From: Argopecten irradians
Lineage: Eukaryota; Mollusca; Bivalvia; Pectinida; Pectinidae
Assembly (NCBI RefSeq): GCF_041381155.1
Contig: NC_091144.1
Span: 19,353,544 to 19,417,543 of the forward strand
Length of the DNA: 64,000 bases
Direction of reading: 5' to 3'
The notes beneath the pieces were generated by a model. That model searched no databases, had not been told where the DNA came from, and worked only from the letters and a program-made list of their open reading frames with translations. This document shows positions 1 through 12,200 of the stretch, in pieces. Position 1 is the stretch's first letter. Each line of letters opens with the position of its first letter. The position numbers and the translations under genes are program-made.

Positions 1-423
1 TATTTTGCAGGTGGATAGGAAAAATATTATTCTAGGGGTAATACCGTATACCGTGGGATACGAAAAAACATTTTATACCGCTTCAGATAAGAATTTTGTA
101 TTTCTATTAGTTAAAATGACGTCACGTGATATCCAAGGTATAGTTGTTTTCGCCGATAGAATTATCGTTCTTTGCCCCTAACGTCATTGGCAGCAAGATG
201 GCGGTAAAGTAATGCTTTGTGACGACGGCACTCAGAGAGGGGGAACAAAACATGTGAATGTTAACGTTGATTACCACTTTCAAATTCAAAACAAAATCGA
301 CAACCTGCTTTAGGATTTTTTAACAGAAAGGACCATGGCAACGTAGTTATGAGTAATTTTGGTTTCATACATATATAATGCGTTATGCGGTTATTTAATG
401 AAAAGGGCCTTCGACGGGATTAA

Positions 424-568
424 TTCGTTACACAGTCTGTAAGTGACCTGATAGGAAAAATATTGGGTACATGTTTACTATAAATATGAGGTTTCACCTC
501 GCTCGATACAAGTTTATGATATACCCAATAAATTTCCGTATATGGTCACTCACAAACTGTGTAACAAA
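424..568. repeat. Foldback MITE-like element, about 145 bp
   Basis: The two ends are inverted copies of each other over about 45 bases. The left arm begins TTCGTTACACAGTCTGTAAG and the reverse complement of the right end begins TTTGTTACACAGTTTGTGAG. A short AT-rich centre lies between the arms. The structure is that of a small foldback transposon. No family is assigned. Confidence 0.6.
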
Positions 569-3384
569 TAATAAAGGTGGATACGATAAAAATGATACCG
601 GTGGATACACTGTATTCTCGTCTCGTTTACAGTAAAATCACTCCCATCCTTAAACCATTCCCGATAGCATTAAAATACAATGGTTAATTTGACAAACATT
701 CATATTAGTAATGATATTCTTTATTATTCCCACTTCACCTCCGCTCCCTCTAATCTGGAAGTAAACGTTTCAAACAACAGATAAAAAATCTAAGTAGGCC
801 TTTGGTGGCCATTTACTTTACAACGGAAACATGAAATAAAACTGGAATTACTGAGGATTAAAGAAACGTTGTCAGTTGCAATTTGGAATGCCTATGATAA
901 GTGAACAAATGAACAAACTCAACAAATATCTTCCTTGCTATTTCTACTACTGCAGAACACGTATCTAATAAAGTGCATGCAATTATATAAGATGCTCAGC
1001 AAGGGAAGAGAAGTCCTGGAACGCTAACGCCATGAAATTAGCAAAACATTACAAAATGGACCAAACCATCTGGAGATAATCCGACGTTTCGAAAGCAGTT
1101 ATGTTTGATATCATGAAAATTGTTTTTGAAATCAGATGAACAAATGTGGTTTACTAAGACATGGAAGATAATGGACATAAAATGGGGAACAAGCTTATTA
1201 AGTTATGCTTTTAAAAACATAGTGGGACTTCAACATTAGTATGTATGTATTTTTTAAATGCGAGGTACGTTCATTAATGAAATTTATTATCATTATTATA
1301 AATTCAATCCGTGTCTACGCTCTATATCGACCTCAAGCTTATGCTCAACCGATCGAACAAAACTGACGTTTTCTCTACCTGAGAGGTATATATATTACAG
1401 CTAATATTCACCAAGGTAACATTAACTTATGCGAATAATGATGTAACTACAACAATACATCATATTTGGATCCGGTAATTAGTACCCGGAGCGGTAGCTA
1501 GCTGTCGTTAAAGGATTGTCATTTGCCAATTTCCTGAACATCTTTACAAAATCATGATATTTTGTTCATTTGATTTAATATAATGAATAAAGAACCGAGC
1601 TTCAATGACAGGGTTATTACAAACTTTACATAACATGACAACACATAACCTTAACCTGAAATTCAAAGTCTAAACTACAAAAGCTCTAAATATTTTAAGC
1701 ATGACCGAAAAATAATTTCTTTTTCATAACCATATCGATTTACTTGCATGATGAACATACTATTTCAAGATCACCATCTATTTCAAAATGAGTATTTTTG
1801 TACATTTTTTGTTCATGTCAAGGTGAAATATACACTATTACACTATGTAGAAGGTGTCATGTAGTATAGCGTGTGATCAAGCTAAATATGTAAGCATCAT
1901 TACTTCTACACCAACGAGATGTAAAAACCTATAAAGAGTTCCCACATTTATCCGACCAAGACGGCCTTCGTAGGAATACAAGGAGGCGCCGAGGACACTA
2001 CACATGGAAATCTAATTAGTCACATTTGTACTTTATCTTCTTTCTTTTTACGTTCGAGACAATGGCATTAGTAGATTTAATTTGTGGAGAACATATCATA
2101 AAATACATCTTACCGTATTCACTGAAGGTCGCTTGAAGAAGTATGGTAATTTCTGAGTCACGTCAATGATGATGATGTCGATATCAAGAGTAAGACACGC
2201 TAGCTAAAATAGAATCACACCTTTTCACATAGAGATACAAACTATAAAATTGGCAGGAGTTCAACTATTACAAGGAGAAACAACACGTATATACCGCAGC
2301 CTACCAAATAACGTACTTCACCTCAAATAAACAACCTACGGTAGTTACATGTATCAGATAACTGATCACGAGTTGTGATGCGTACTTGGGAATATGTTTA
2401 CCGAGTGTCAAATGCATTTTAAATTCAGAATCTTGAAACAACAAAGGTGTGTTATTTAGTCTAAATTCATAGTGACCACATATACGATTTATTTCTGTAT
2501 CTTCAATGGCACTTATTCTATACCAATCATGAAACCAACCCAATAATTAATTTTGTTCGTCGGCAGAACGGCTTCTTCAATGGGAACTACACTTAATTAA
2601 CATATAACTCTTCTAGGCTTTAGTTGATAACTATTACTAGGCGGCTGGACATGCTACCAACGCCCATAACCAGTAACTCACATGGAACGTTTTCTCTGAA
2701 GTAGGTTGAACGGCCACCAAATCAAACTTCTGGACTTCCTCTTGACTCTGAAATGAACCATAAAGCACACGTCAGTCTTCAGCTGCTGGCCGCGATATCA
2801 ACAACCCGCTAACTGGTGAGAAGTGTTCCCAAGGATTTGTCATTGTGCGAATAGGTCAGAGATTAACAACCGTTTCAGGAGTTTCCATACCGAAAACTAC
2901 CGTAAACGTACTGATTTCAGTGGTAGATTTATTTTTAACGCTTCTCGCGCTGACTTTGAATCGCTAATTCATGTACAGCGGTGAATTTTGTAAAAGGGTA
3001 TTCCAGGTATTGAACCACCGAACTGCGGTAATTTATATCCGCACTAATAAATCAAAATTTACAGATTTTCGCATTTACGCTTAAATTTGACTGTGGTTAT
3101 AAAAGTAGGTTAAGATTAACATTAACGTTTGTATGAATGATTTTATTTATCACTATTATTCAATATTGCATACACACATGTTTTGTATAGATACTCTAAA
3201 CACACTTTATTTGTGCAATGACAGCAAAGCAAACGATGTTATACTTTGACACCTATTGGCTTGAATGAAACAGATACAATGGAAAATCTATGGAATCGAA
3301 CCCTGATCAGTTTGATGAAAGACTACACATATGCGTATGAATTTCAGAATAAATAGGAAATGTTTTTTACGAATTTGAATGCGG

Positions 3385-3417
3385 TGTCAGAGATTTAAAT
3401 AGTATTTAAATCTCTGG
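3385..3417. repeat. AT-rich palindrome
   Basis: AGAGATTTAAAT and ATTTAAATCTCT lie three bases apart as a perfect inverted repeat, with partly matching flanks. It may be a cruciform-forming remnant. No function can be assigned. Confidence 0.55.
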
Positions 3418-3930
3418 CGGTGTGTAGGTCGAATGAAGTGCGGTATATGTTTTGGGAGATATAGTACAATATTGGTTTTATAGTTTATATTCTTTACTTT
3501 CATTTGATTCTGTTTAATTGTTAATTGGATTGGAATGGGATATGATCGGCAGAGGAGGTGTTATTCAAAGAACGTATGAAATATATGATAAAGAGCAAAC
3601 AAGAACCTATTATTGATCCAAACATTTATTTTTAACACTGTATATTAACTACGTGACTACTGCCAACTTGTTGATATGAAGCAGAGTGGTACAGAAAACG
3701 AATAAATTCCAGGAAGAACTTTTGAAAAATTAGACCAATATTATTGGAAACTCCCGACCCTGGTAAGTTTTGGAACTTTCAATCCTGAAGTAGGGGCTAC
3801 AGATTAATTTCCACTTTATTAACTTTATGAAAAGAGCGGGTCAGGTTTACGTGGTTGGTGCATAGTGTTAAATGTAGTGATGTGTTTGTCATTCATGTGA
3901 CAGTGTATAGTTCTTTGAATCTGTTAGACT

Positions 3931-3973
3931 GCTACAAGGCCAAGTCTCCATGCTGGAGACTTGGCCTTGTAGC
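3931..3973. repeat. Perfect 20-bp stem hairpin with 3-base loop
   Basis: GCTACAAGGCCAAGTCTCCA (3931-3950) is followed by TGC and then by its exact reverse complement (3954-3973). A perfect 20-bp stem with a three-base loop is unusual in this AT-rich DNA. It could be a very young foldback insertion or a small structured RNA; the sequence alone cannot tell which. Confidence 0.8.
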
Positions 3974-4359
3974 TAGCCTATAGGCACTTGACAGGAATGT
4001 GTTCTTCTATAGAATAAGTATCTTTACTTCACAAATAAAAGTCAAATACAAAAGACGTTAATATATAACAATAACCCTTCATGGATTCGTCATTTGATTT
4101 TTCCCATTTTACCAATACATTTTGCTTTTTTCTTTGAACCAAAAATATATCGTTGTACTATCAAATATTTTTTTTACTTCTATCCACTGGTTGGTGGCAA
4201 CACGAACACTGGGTAGAAGGGAGATCACTCTTACTGACAGTCATGACTATCAGCACATTTTATTACATATCCAAGTGTTTTGTTTACACCCAGTGTCAAA
4301 AACATCAATAACTGGGCTTCTTGTGAATACCAATATCAATTAATCAAAGCAAACATTAA

Positions 4360-4712
4360 AGATGCTCCAGAGCTGATAAATGCTGGGGTTTTTTCTCTAT
4401 CAAAACAGAAGCAGGCGAATAAGTATTTTTCTTCAGTTATAAAAGTTACTTAAGCTTCTTTTACACCATTGGCAATGAAAAGTTTGAGTTTTTAATTTTA
4501 CTTCCAGATAAAAAAAAGCAAAATTAATGAATAGTGTCAAAAAAGATTACGTGGCACTATGTCCTATATAAATGAAGTACTGATTGCACATGCACCAAAA
4601 GCAAATTTCATATCATTTTTTAAAGAGACATATATTTTCACTATTAAAAACCAATTATTGTTCAAATGATGCATATAGTTATCGTTTATGATCTGTCAGC
4701 GGTTGAGCATCT
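4360..4712. mobile_element. TTAA-type MITE, family 1, copy A (diverged)
   Basis: Terminal inverted repeats begin AGATGCTCCA and end with GGTTGAGCATCT. TTAA precedes the left end; the right flank TAAA is a decayed TTAA. Better-kept copies lie at 21263-21618 and 50610-50964. At 353 bp with no coding capacity, it fits a non-autonomous DNA transposon mobilised by a TTAA-specific transposase of piggyBac or Kolobok type. That class is inferred only from the target site. Confidence 0.7.
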
Positions 4713-4742
4713 TAAATATTAATGTCATACTCCATACTAAAA

Positions 4743-5310
4743 AGAGATCCCAGAGGGATCATGGCGCCCACCAAAGAATGATCTATGTTTGACAATGGAA
4801 CTAGGGATCTTTTCCCAGCTTTTCAAACTTTTTCAAACATACTACATATAAAATTTCAGACAGATCACTTAAGTACTTTCTAAGAAATAGCGGTAACAAA
4901 CTTCAACAATGAAATCCATGATGGCGGCCGGTTGGTCATATTGTTGACCGATCAGTCCCAAAAGGCATTATGCACAACTAGGGCCCTAGAGGAACCTACA
5001 TATGAAATTTGAGAAAGATCCCTTCAGCACTTTCTGAGAAATAGTGATAACAAACTATAAGTATCAAAATCCAAGATGGCTGCCTGGCGGCCATCTCGTT
5101 GACTGATTGATCCCAAAATGCCAATATGCATAACTAAGGCCCTAGGGGAACCTACAAATGAAATTTGAAAAAGATCCCTTTGGTATTTTCTGAGAAATAG
5201 CGGTAACAAGAGTTGTAAACGGACGAGACAGATGGCCGGAGTGAGGGACGGACGGACGGACTGCGGACGAAAGGCGATTTAAATAGCCCACCATCTGATG
5301 ATGGTGGGCT
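4743..5310. mobile_element. Tandem-repeat element (pearl/HINE-like), short copy
   Basis: It starts with AAGAGATCCCAGAGGGATC and carries about three diverged copies of the ~155-bp unit that forms the long array at 8474-10979. These are followed by an ACGG-type microsatellite near 5240-5270 and a terminal hairpin (GCCCACCATC / GATGGTGGGC) at 5285-5310. The order head, tandem core, ACGG microsatellite and 3' hairpin resembles oyster pearl elements and non-autonomous Helentron-related elements. Assignment to that group is inference. Confidence 0.75.
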
Positions 5311-5705
5311 AAAAATGTCTATAAAATATCATCTAGTACAAAATGCATAACAAAAAGTGTGCCATAAACCATTTCACTAATCTCAGTGTACTGTACCATA
5401 TTAACGATCTCTGTAATCTTTCTATAGATATTAGCTAGAATTTGTTTTTAAAATTTTGATGGATACATGTACCAAATAAAAATGTTTATAAATGACATGA
5501 ATGACAATTTAAGTATGTATATATGTATATATAAATGTACATTTAAATAAAATATCAAAGAAACACAATGCTTTGATATGTCAGTATTACTAAACAATAC
5601 ATCATATGTACCATGTATTGTTGATCCAAAGGTATAATTTGACAATTTCCACAGTAATCATGTCAGCATATCGAACCGACTTTAACTCCATCATAGAAAC
5701 GTCCT

Positions 5706-5815
5706 TATTTGGGCACGTGGATTTGGTGTGTTGGTAGAAGGCACATGTATGGCTAGGCAATATTGGGTGCTGTAGCTTGTGAGTTCAAGGCCGGGATAGG
5801 GCACAAGTCAACAAA
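5706..5815 (+). repeat. Possible tRNA-derived SINE fragment
   Basis: The stretch contains an A-box-like TGTGTTGGTAGAAGGC and, 40-50 bases later, a B-box-like GTGAGTTCAAGGCC, spaced as in a tRNA-derived SINE head. No clear SINE body or tail follows. It is probably an old fragment. Confidence 0.35.
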
Positions 5816-6292
5816 TTGGCATCCTTTGCTAAATTGTGTTTCTTTGTTTATTATATTTACATTTATTTGTACAGTATATATATATATCTAACTTTTCATC
5901 ACAAAATCCTCCTGTTTTCTGTATTTCTCTTTTGGGTCATAGTATGAAATTGAAGACAGCAGAACAAACCAGCTATGGTACACAATACATTAAATCTAAA
6001 ATTGAATTATATTTTTTCTTTATTTCAATACATTCACTTGTATCTATGTAAGATTATTTCCAATCTTATTGTTCTATAATTTCTTCTAATCTCCTTATGC
6101 AACCTGAAAATCTTCAGAATTACAACTCCAAAAGAAGAATGTTTGGGCAGCTAAATCTAAAAAGTTTTCACATCGACATTGAACTATTAATTAGGAGTGT
6201 CAACATGCAGTCAAAAATCTATACATAATTTTTCTTTTTTTAATGTTCATATGAATACAGTCATAAATGTGTGTCATTACTTGTTTACTTAC

Positions 6293-9200
6293 CAATTTAT
6301 GCGTCTGTGAAGCATCACTTATAACTGTGGAGATTCTAGACAGCTGACGAGGTGCTTTCCTAACCCACTGCAATGAAAAAATTAGGGTTTATTGGTCGAT
6401 AAACAACAAAAGTCATATCATCTTATGATTCCCTGATGGTTAATGGTAGGTTAATTTACTCAATGAAGAAAGAAAGTATTGATTGCCTTGTCCTAGGACA
6501 ATTCTTAACATAACTGACTCTTGTAGTTGAAATCAAAGAATATTAAGGGTAAAAATCAAGCTATTATTTTAAAACAGAAAAGAAACTAATACAAACATGG
6601 CAGGAACATTTACCTTAATATCTTTAAGGTCATCCTCACTCAATGTTACTGGCAATGGAATGTTAGATTGCTGAAAAAAGGTTGATATAGAATCAGGGAA
6701 ACAAAATCAGGAATTCTAGAAGTATCTATTTATCTATTTATATCCAGCTGAATTTTCTACCTTTCGGATTACATTAAACATTTTCTGTTCCTCTTATATT
6801 TTATATTGACTATAATGTATTCAATAAATCATATGAAGTCATATCTAATTAGTTAATTACAGATATCTATTAAGATTAAGCTAAAATTAGTTACATTATT
6901 CATATGTGTCATTATTTGTTAGTCTGGTTTCTTTTTGTTGAATATGAAACAAATAATTTATTCTCACATTCTGCTTCTTCTTCCCTTTAGATGTGGATTG
7001 TAATTCCTCAACAAAACAGCTTATGGCCACTACATCATATCCCACTGGAAGAAAATATATTTCATTCGATGATTATAAAAGACAAATACAATGCGCGAGA
7101 AAGCGTGTGAGGAACATTTTCAACAGTTTAAATGTGTCGCTATCATCCTTCAATTTATCTGTCACATTTAGTAGAAAACCTGTTATTTTGAAAGTACTAC
7201 GAGGCGGGAAACATTTCATTTTTTTAACAAATAAATTTCTTCCATGTACTTCAATTAACATACAATAGTATATGTCAAATCATATTGTTTATCATTGTAT
7301 GCTTAAGTACCTGGCACAAATACAATGTCAAGTACATGTACATAATGAAGATGTACATGCATACATATAGCTATAGTATCTATTTATAGCTATACAAAAC
7401 TAGCAAAAAACAACATTTCTGAAGATAAAAGTGCTTGCGCTCAAAACCGACTCCTGAAACTTGCAGGGAATGTGTTTAAGGATCATTTGAACAGCATAAG
7501 CAACCACTTTTCTTTCGAAACAATAGAGCAATAATTAATTAATAAGCTTAATCATACCTTATCAAAACTGCTTTCTATATGTTTGAATGATCGTTATAAC
7601 CAACCACTACAAGTGTCAGGAGTCGGTTTTGAGCGGAAGCATTTTTATCTTCTAAAATATTGTTTATCGTTAGTTTTGTATTGCTATAAATAGCTATTAT
7701 AGCTATATATAGGGATTTGATTTCGTTTTTATGGCATTATTCTATTGAATATATTCTTAGAGGAATTGCTCCATACAAGCATGGTTAACATAAAAACAAA
7801 AACAAATCCCCATATTTACACTCACACGACTTTTTATTTATATTTTATGCAATAAAATCGTCATTTTAAAGTGACTTAATTATTCAATAAAAGTCGGTCA
7901 AAAGTGGGAGGAGCTTATATGACTCTTCACGTAAGGTAGAATTATTCATCCGTGGCAACAAAAAAGTGCAATATTTTAGTGTAAAATAAACATAACAAAT
8001 AAAGTAAATTTCAGAGATAATTTTATTTAAAGGGACAATTCAGTCTAAGAGAACATTAAAATTTGTACATATATCAGAAAAAATCCAGTTCTAATGGAAA
8101 TTAGATCAGTCAGTTTTACTGTGATATGCCAGAAAAGCCCATGGTGGTGAAATGCGTGTGAAATGTGCAAACTCGCTCGCTGTCCGCCATTCTAATTGTG
8201 GTCAAACATCTTGTATGCCGAACCCTGTCCCTTGCTCGTAGAGTAATGCTACTTTTGTCTAGAACTGCTCGAATCGCTCTGACAGTAGTGTGTTTACCTT
8301 ATTAGGTGAATTATCTTGCCTAAAAATCATTTTATCACCTCAAACGTGGCTATGTAGTCCATTTGCTTAACGCATTTGACTTTGGCTTGGATATGGGTAC
8401 AGCGGCGTACATCTTGTTGTAGGCCTGCTTAATCGTGTTGATCAACGATTTGCAATTACAATATAAAAATAACAAGAGATCCCAGAGGGATCTTGGCGCC
8501 CACCAAAGATTGATCTATGTCTGACAAATGAAAGAGGGATCTTTTCTCTGCTTTTCAAACTTACAATTCTTTTTTCTGCTTTTCAAACTTTAAACTATCA
8601 AAATCCAAGATGGTGGTCGCAAAATGCAATAGGCAGAACTAAGGTCCTAGAGGAACCTACATATGATATTTGAGAACAATCCCTTCAATACTTTCTGAGA
8701 AACAGCGGTAACAAACTTTAACTATCAAAATCCAAGATGGCCACCGGTCGGCCATCTTGTTGACCGATCAGTCCCAAAATGCAATATGCACAACTGGGGT
8801 CCTAGGGGAACCTACATATGAAATTTGAGAAAGATCCCTTCAGTGCTTTCTGAGAAATAGCGGTAACAAACTTTAACTATCAAAATCCAAGATGGCCACC
8901 GGTCGGCCATCTTGTTGACCGATCAGTCCCAAAATGCAATATGCACAACTGGGGTCCTAGGGGAACCTACATATGAAATTTGAGAAAAATCCCTTCAGTA
9001 CTTTCTGAGAAATAGCGGTAACAAACTTTAACTATCAAAATCCAAGATGGCCACCGGTCGGCCATCTTGTTGACCGATCAGTCCCAAAATCCAATATGCA
9101 CAACTGGGGTCCTAGGGGAACCTACATATAAAATTTGAGAAAGATCCCTTCAGTGCTTTCTGAGAAATAGCGGTAACAAACTTTAACTATCAAAATCCAA

Positions 9201-12200
9201 GATGGCTACCTGGCGGCCATCTTGTTGACCGATCAGTCCCAAAATGCAATATGCACAACTGGGGTCCTAGGGGAACCTACATATGAAATTTGAGAAAGAT
9301 CCCTTCAGTGCTTTCTGAGAAATAGCGGTAACAAACTTTAACTATCAAAATCCAAGATGGCTACCTGGCGGCCATCTTGTTGACTGATCAGTCCCAAAAT
9401 GCAATATGCACTACAAGGGTCCTAGGGGAACCTACATATGAAATTTGAGAACAATCCCTTCAATTCTTTCTAAGAAATAGCCGTAACAAACTTTAACTAT
9501 CAAAATCCAAGATGGCTGCTTGTCGGCCATCTTGTTGACCGATCAGTCCCAAAATGTTATATGCAGAACTAGGGTCCTAGAGGAACCTACATATGAAATT
9601 TGAGAACAATCCCTTCAATACTTTCTGAGAAATAGCGGTAACAAACTTTAACTATCAAAAACCAAGATGGCCACCAGTCGGCCATCTTGTTGACCGATCA
9701 GTCCCAAAATGCAATATGCACAACTGGGGTCCTAGGGGAACCTACATATGAAATTTGAGAAAGATCCCTTCAGTACTTTCTGAGAATTAGCGGTAACAAA
9801 CTTTAACTATCAAAATCCAAGATGGCGGCTGGTCGGCCATCTTGTTGACCGATCAGTCCCAAAATGCAATATGCACAACTAGGGTCCTACGGGAACCTAC
9901 ATATGAAATTTGAGAAAGATCCCTTCAATACTTTATGAGAAATAGCGGTAACAAACTTTAACTATCAAAATCCAAGATGGCTGCCTGGCGGCCATCTTGT
10001 TGACCGATCAGTCCCAAAATACAATATGCACAACAAGGGTCCTAGGGGAACCTACATATGAAATTTGAGAAAGATCCCTTCAGTGCTTTCTGAGAAATAG
10101 CGGTAACAAACTTTAACTATCAAAATCCAAGATGGCTACCTGGCGGCCATCTTGTTGACCGATCAGTCCCAAAATGCAATATGCACTACTAGGGTCCTAG
10201 GGGAACCTACATATGAAATTTGAGAAAGATCCCTTCAGTACTTTCTGAGAATTAGCCGTAACAAACTTTAACTATCAAAATCCAAGATGGCGGCTGGTCG
10301 GCCATCTTGTTGACCGATCAGTCCCAAAATGCAATATGCACAACTAGGGTCCTAGGGGAACCTACATATGAAATTTGAGAAAGATCCCTTCAGTGCTTTC
10401 TGAGAAATAGCGGTAACAAACTTTAACTATCAAAATCCAAGATGGCTACCTGGCGGCCATCTTGTTGACCGATCAGTCCCAAAATGCAATATGCACTACT
10501 AGGGTCCTAGGGGAACCTACATATGAAATTTGAGAAAGATCCCTTCAGTACTTTCTGAGAATTAGCCGTAACAAACTTTAACTATCAAAATCCAAGATGG
10601 CGGCTGGTCGGCCATCTTGTTGACCGATCAGTCCCAAAATGCAATATGCACAACTAGGGTCCTAGGGGAACCTACATATGAAATTTGAGAAAGATCCCTT
10701 CAGTACTTTCTGAGAAATAGCGGTAACAAACTTTAACTATCAAAATCCAAGATGGCTGCCTGGCGGCCATCTTGTTGACCGATCAGTCCCAAAATACAAT
10801 ATGCACAACTAGGGTCCTAGGGGAACCTACATATGAAATTTGAGAAAGATCCCTTCAGTACTTTTAGAGAAATAGCGGTAACAAGAATTGTTAACGGACG
10901 GACGGACGGACGGAAGGACGGACGACGGACCACGGACGAAAGGCGATTTGAATAGCCCACCATCTGATGATGGTGGGCTCAAAAATACTAAACATTGACG
11001 TGGAATTTGTCAATAATTTATGTCATATGTTTCATAAGAAATGTAAAACAATACATTTATGCCATATTTTGCTTCTTGGTTATGTAAAAGAATTAGCCAG
11101 TATTAGCCTGAGTGAATTGTCCCTGAGTGAATTGTCCCTTTAATCACCTCAAAACTTTAAATATATATTCAATTTTGCTAAAAGTTCAGATATTGCGTAA
11201 TAACATAAAGTATCTTAACTTGGCCACATGTGTGAACTCGCGATCATTGACCGTTATTGTGCAGCGAGGCGAAGCTGATGCACGCTTACACACTGGAGTT
11301 TGCCGAAGTTGTCAAAACACCGATGTTCAAGTAGCTCTATGTGTTTGCGATTGTCGTCTGACTTGAGGATAGGAGCCATGTGATTATATAATCTACACTT
11401 AGATCCATCGCCATCGATAGATTGAACAACTTTACTTGTGTTCGATGGATACAATGTATTTGTGGTGACACGTAACTGTCAACATGTGGATTACTAGCGG
11501 TGCATGTTTTATATTTTATAATACACATGATTAAATTCTCAAAGAACAAAGACAAGAGAATATGTTTATAACTGACCTCTGTCAGAGGGTCTCACGCCCA
11601 TCAACCCCAAAGACTCGATCGTAGGACACATACACAGAGGTAATATTTACATTTGACATCCATCATTTTTAACAAAAATGAAAGCACTGCACGATGCCCC
11701 GGTCGGGATATTTTTTGCTGTTTCTTTATACAATTGTTAATTTAAAAAATGTTTGTATCATATATGTATTGTTTACATTTTTTCAAAATTCAATGAAAAA
11801 CAACAATATACACGTAATGTTGCGTCAAAATGTAAACAAAGTCATGTGTTTCTTTTAAAAAAAGTAGCCCCTTTATGTTGCATTGAACATTTTCATACGC
11901 AAGTTCAAAGTTCAATGTTACCATGCAGTAATAATTATGGTAAACAAAATCGGCTAGTATTTGCGTATAGTGAACTAGCCTAGCAAGTGTAAATATATTG
12001 CTATAATAGCAATAAATTTACATGTGCCCTACCTGTATATCATGGAACAAAACTTTGTAAATCAATCAATATACTTAAAAATGTACATGTATCAACTAGT
12101 AAGAAAATAAATTTTGTATTTGAAATAAAAAAATAGTAGTACTTAGTCATAACAAATATGGGCTTAGTTAAAAAAAGTATGTGAAATATCATTACATCGG

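Larger units (their letters stand above)
1..6292. other. Left flank, presumed RPP30 intron 4 or beyond
   Basis: No exon of RPP30 or of any other recognisable gene was found here on either strand. If RPP30 continues to the left, as its missing C-terminal two thirds require, this is mainly one long intron. It is AT-rich and holds the foldback at 424-568, palindromes near 3385 and 3931, the MITE at 4360-4712, the tandem-repeat element at 4743-5310 and a weak SINE-like stretch at 5706-5815. The remaining open frames are short and show no family resemblance. Confidence 0.5.

Noticed and set aside
181-230. AAGATGGCGG as a promoter/start-site element of another gene
   Set aside because: The ATG in it meets a stop after three codons and no gene follows. 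The motif alone is too weak.
1-6292. Remaining exons of RPP30
   Set aside because: Read on the minus strand for the conserved p30 segments after the fourth exon, but none was found. The gene probably continues beyond the left edge.
6993-7268. Plus-strand 91-residue open frame after a pyrimidine-rich AG
   Set aside because: It is the antisense shadow of RPP30 exon 2. The minus strand reads LGYDVVAISCFVEE with proper splice sites, and the pyrimidine tract is the Lys-rich coding end of that exon.
8474-10979. CRISPR-like array or centromeric satellite
   Set aside because: The units are 155 bp without short unique spacers and sit within a bounded element that has a head, a microsatellite and a 3' hairpin. 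A short copy occurs elsewhere in the window.
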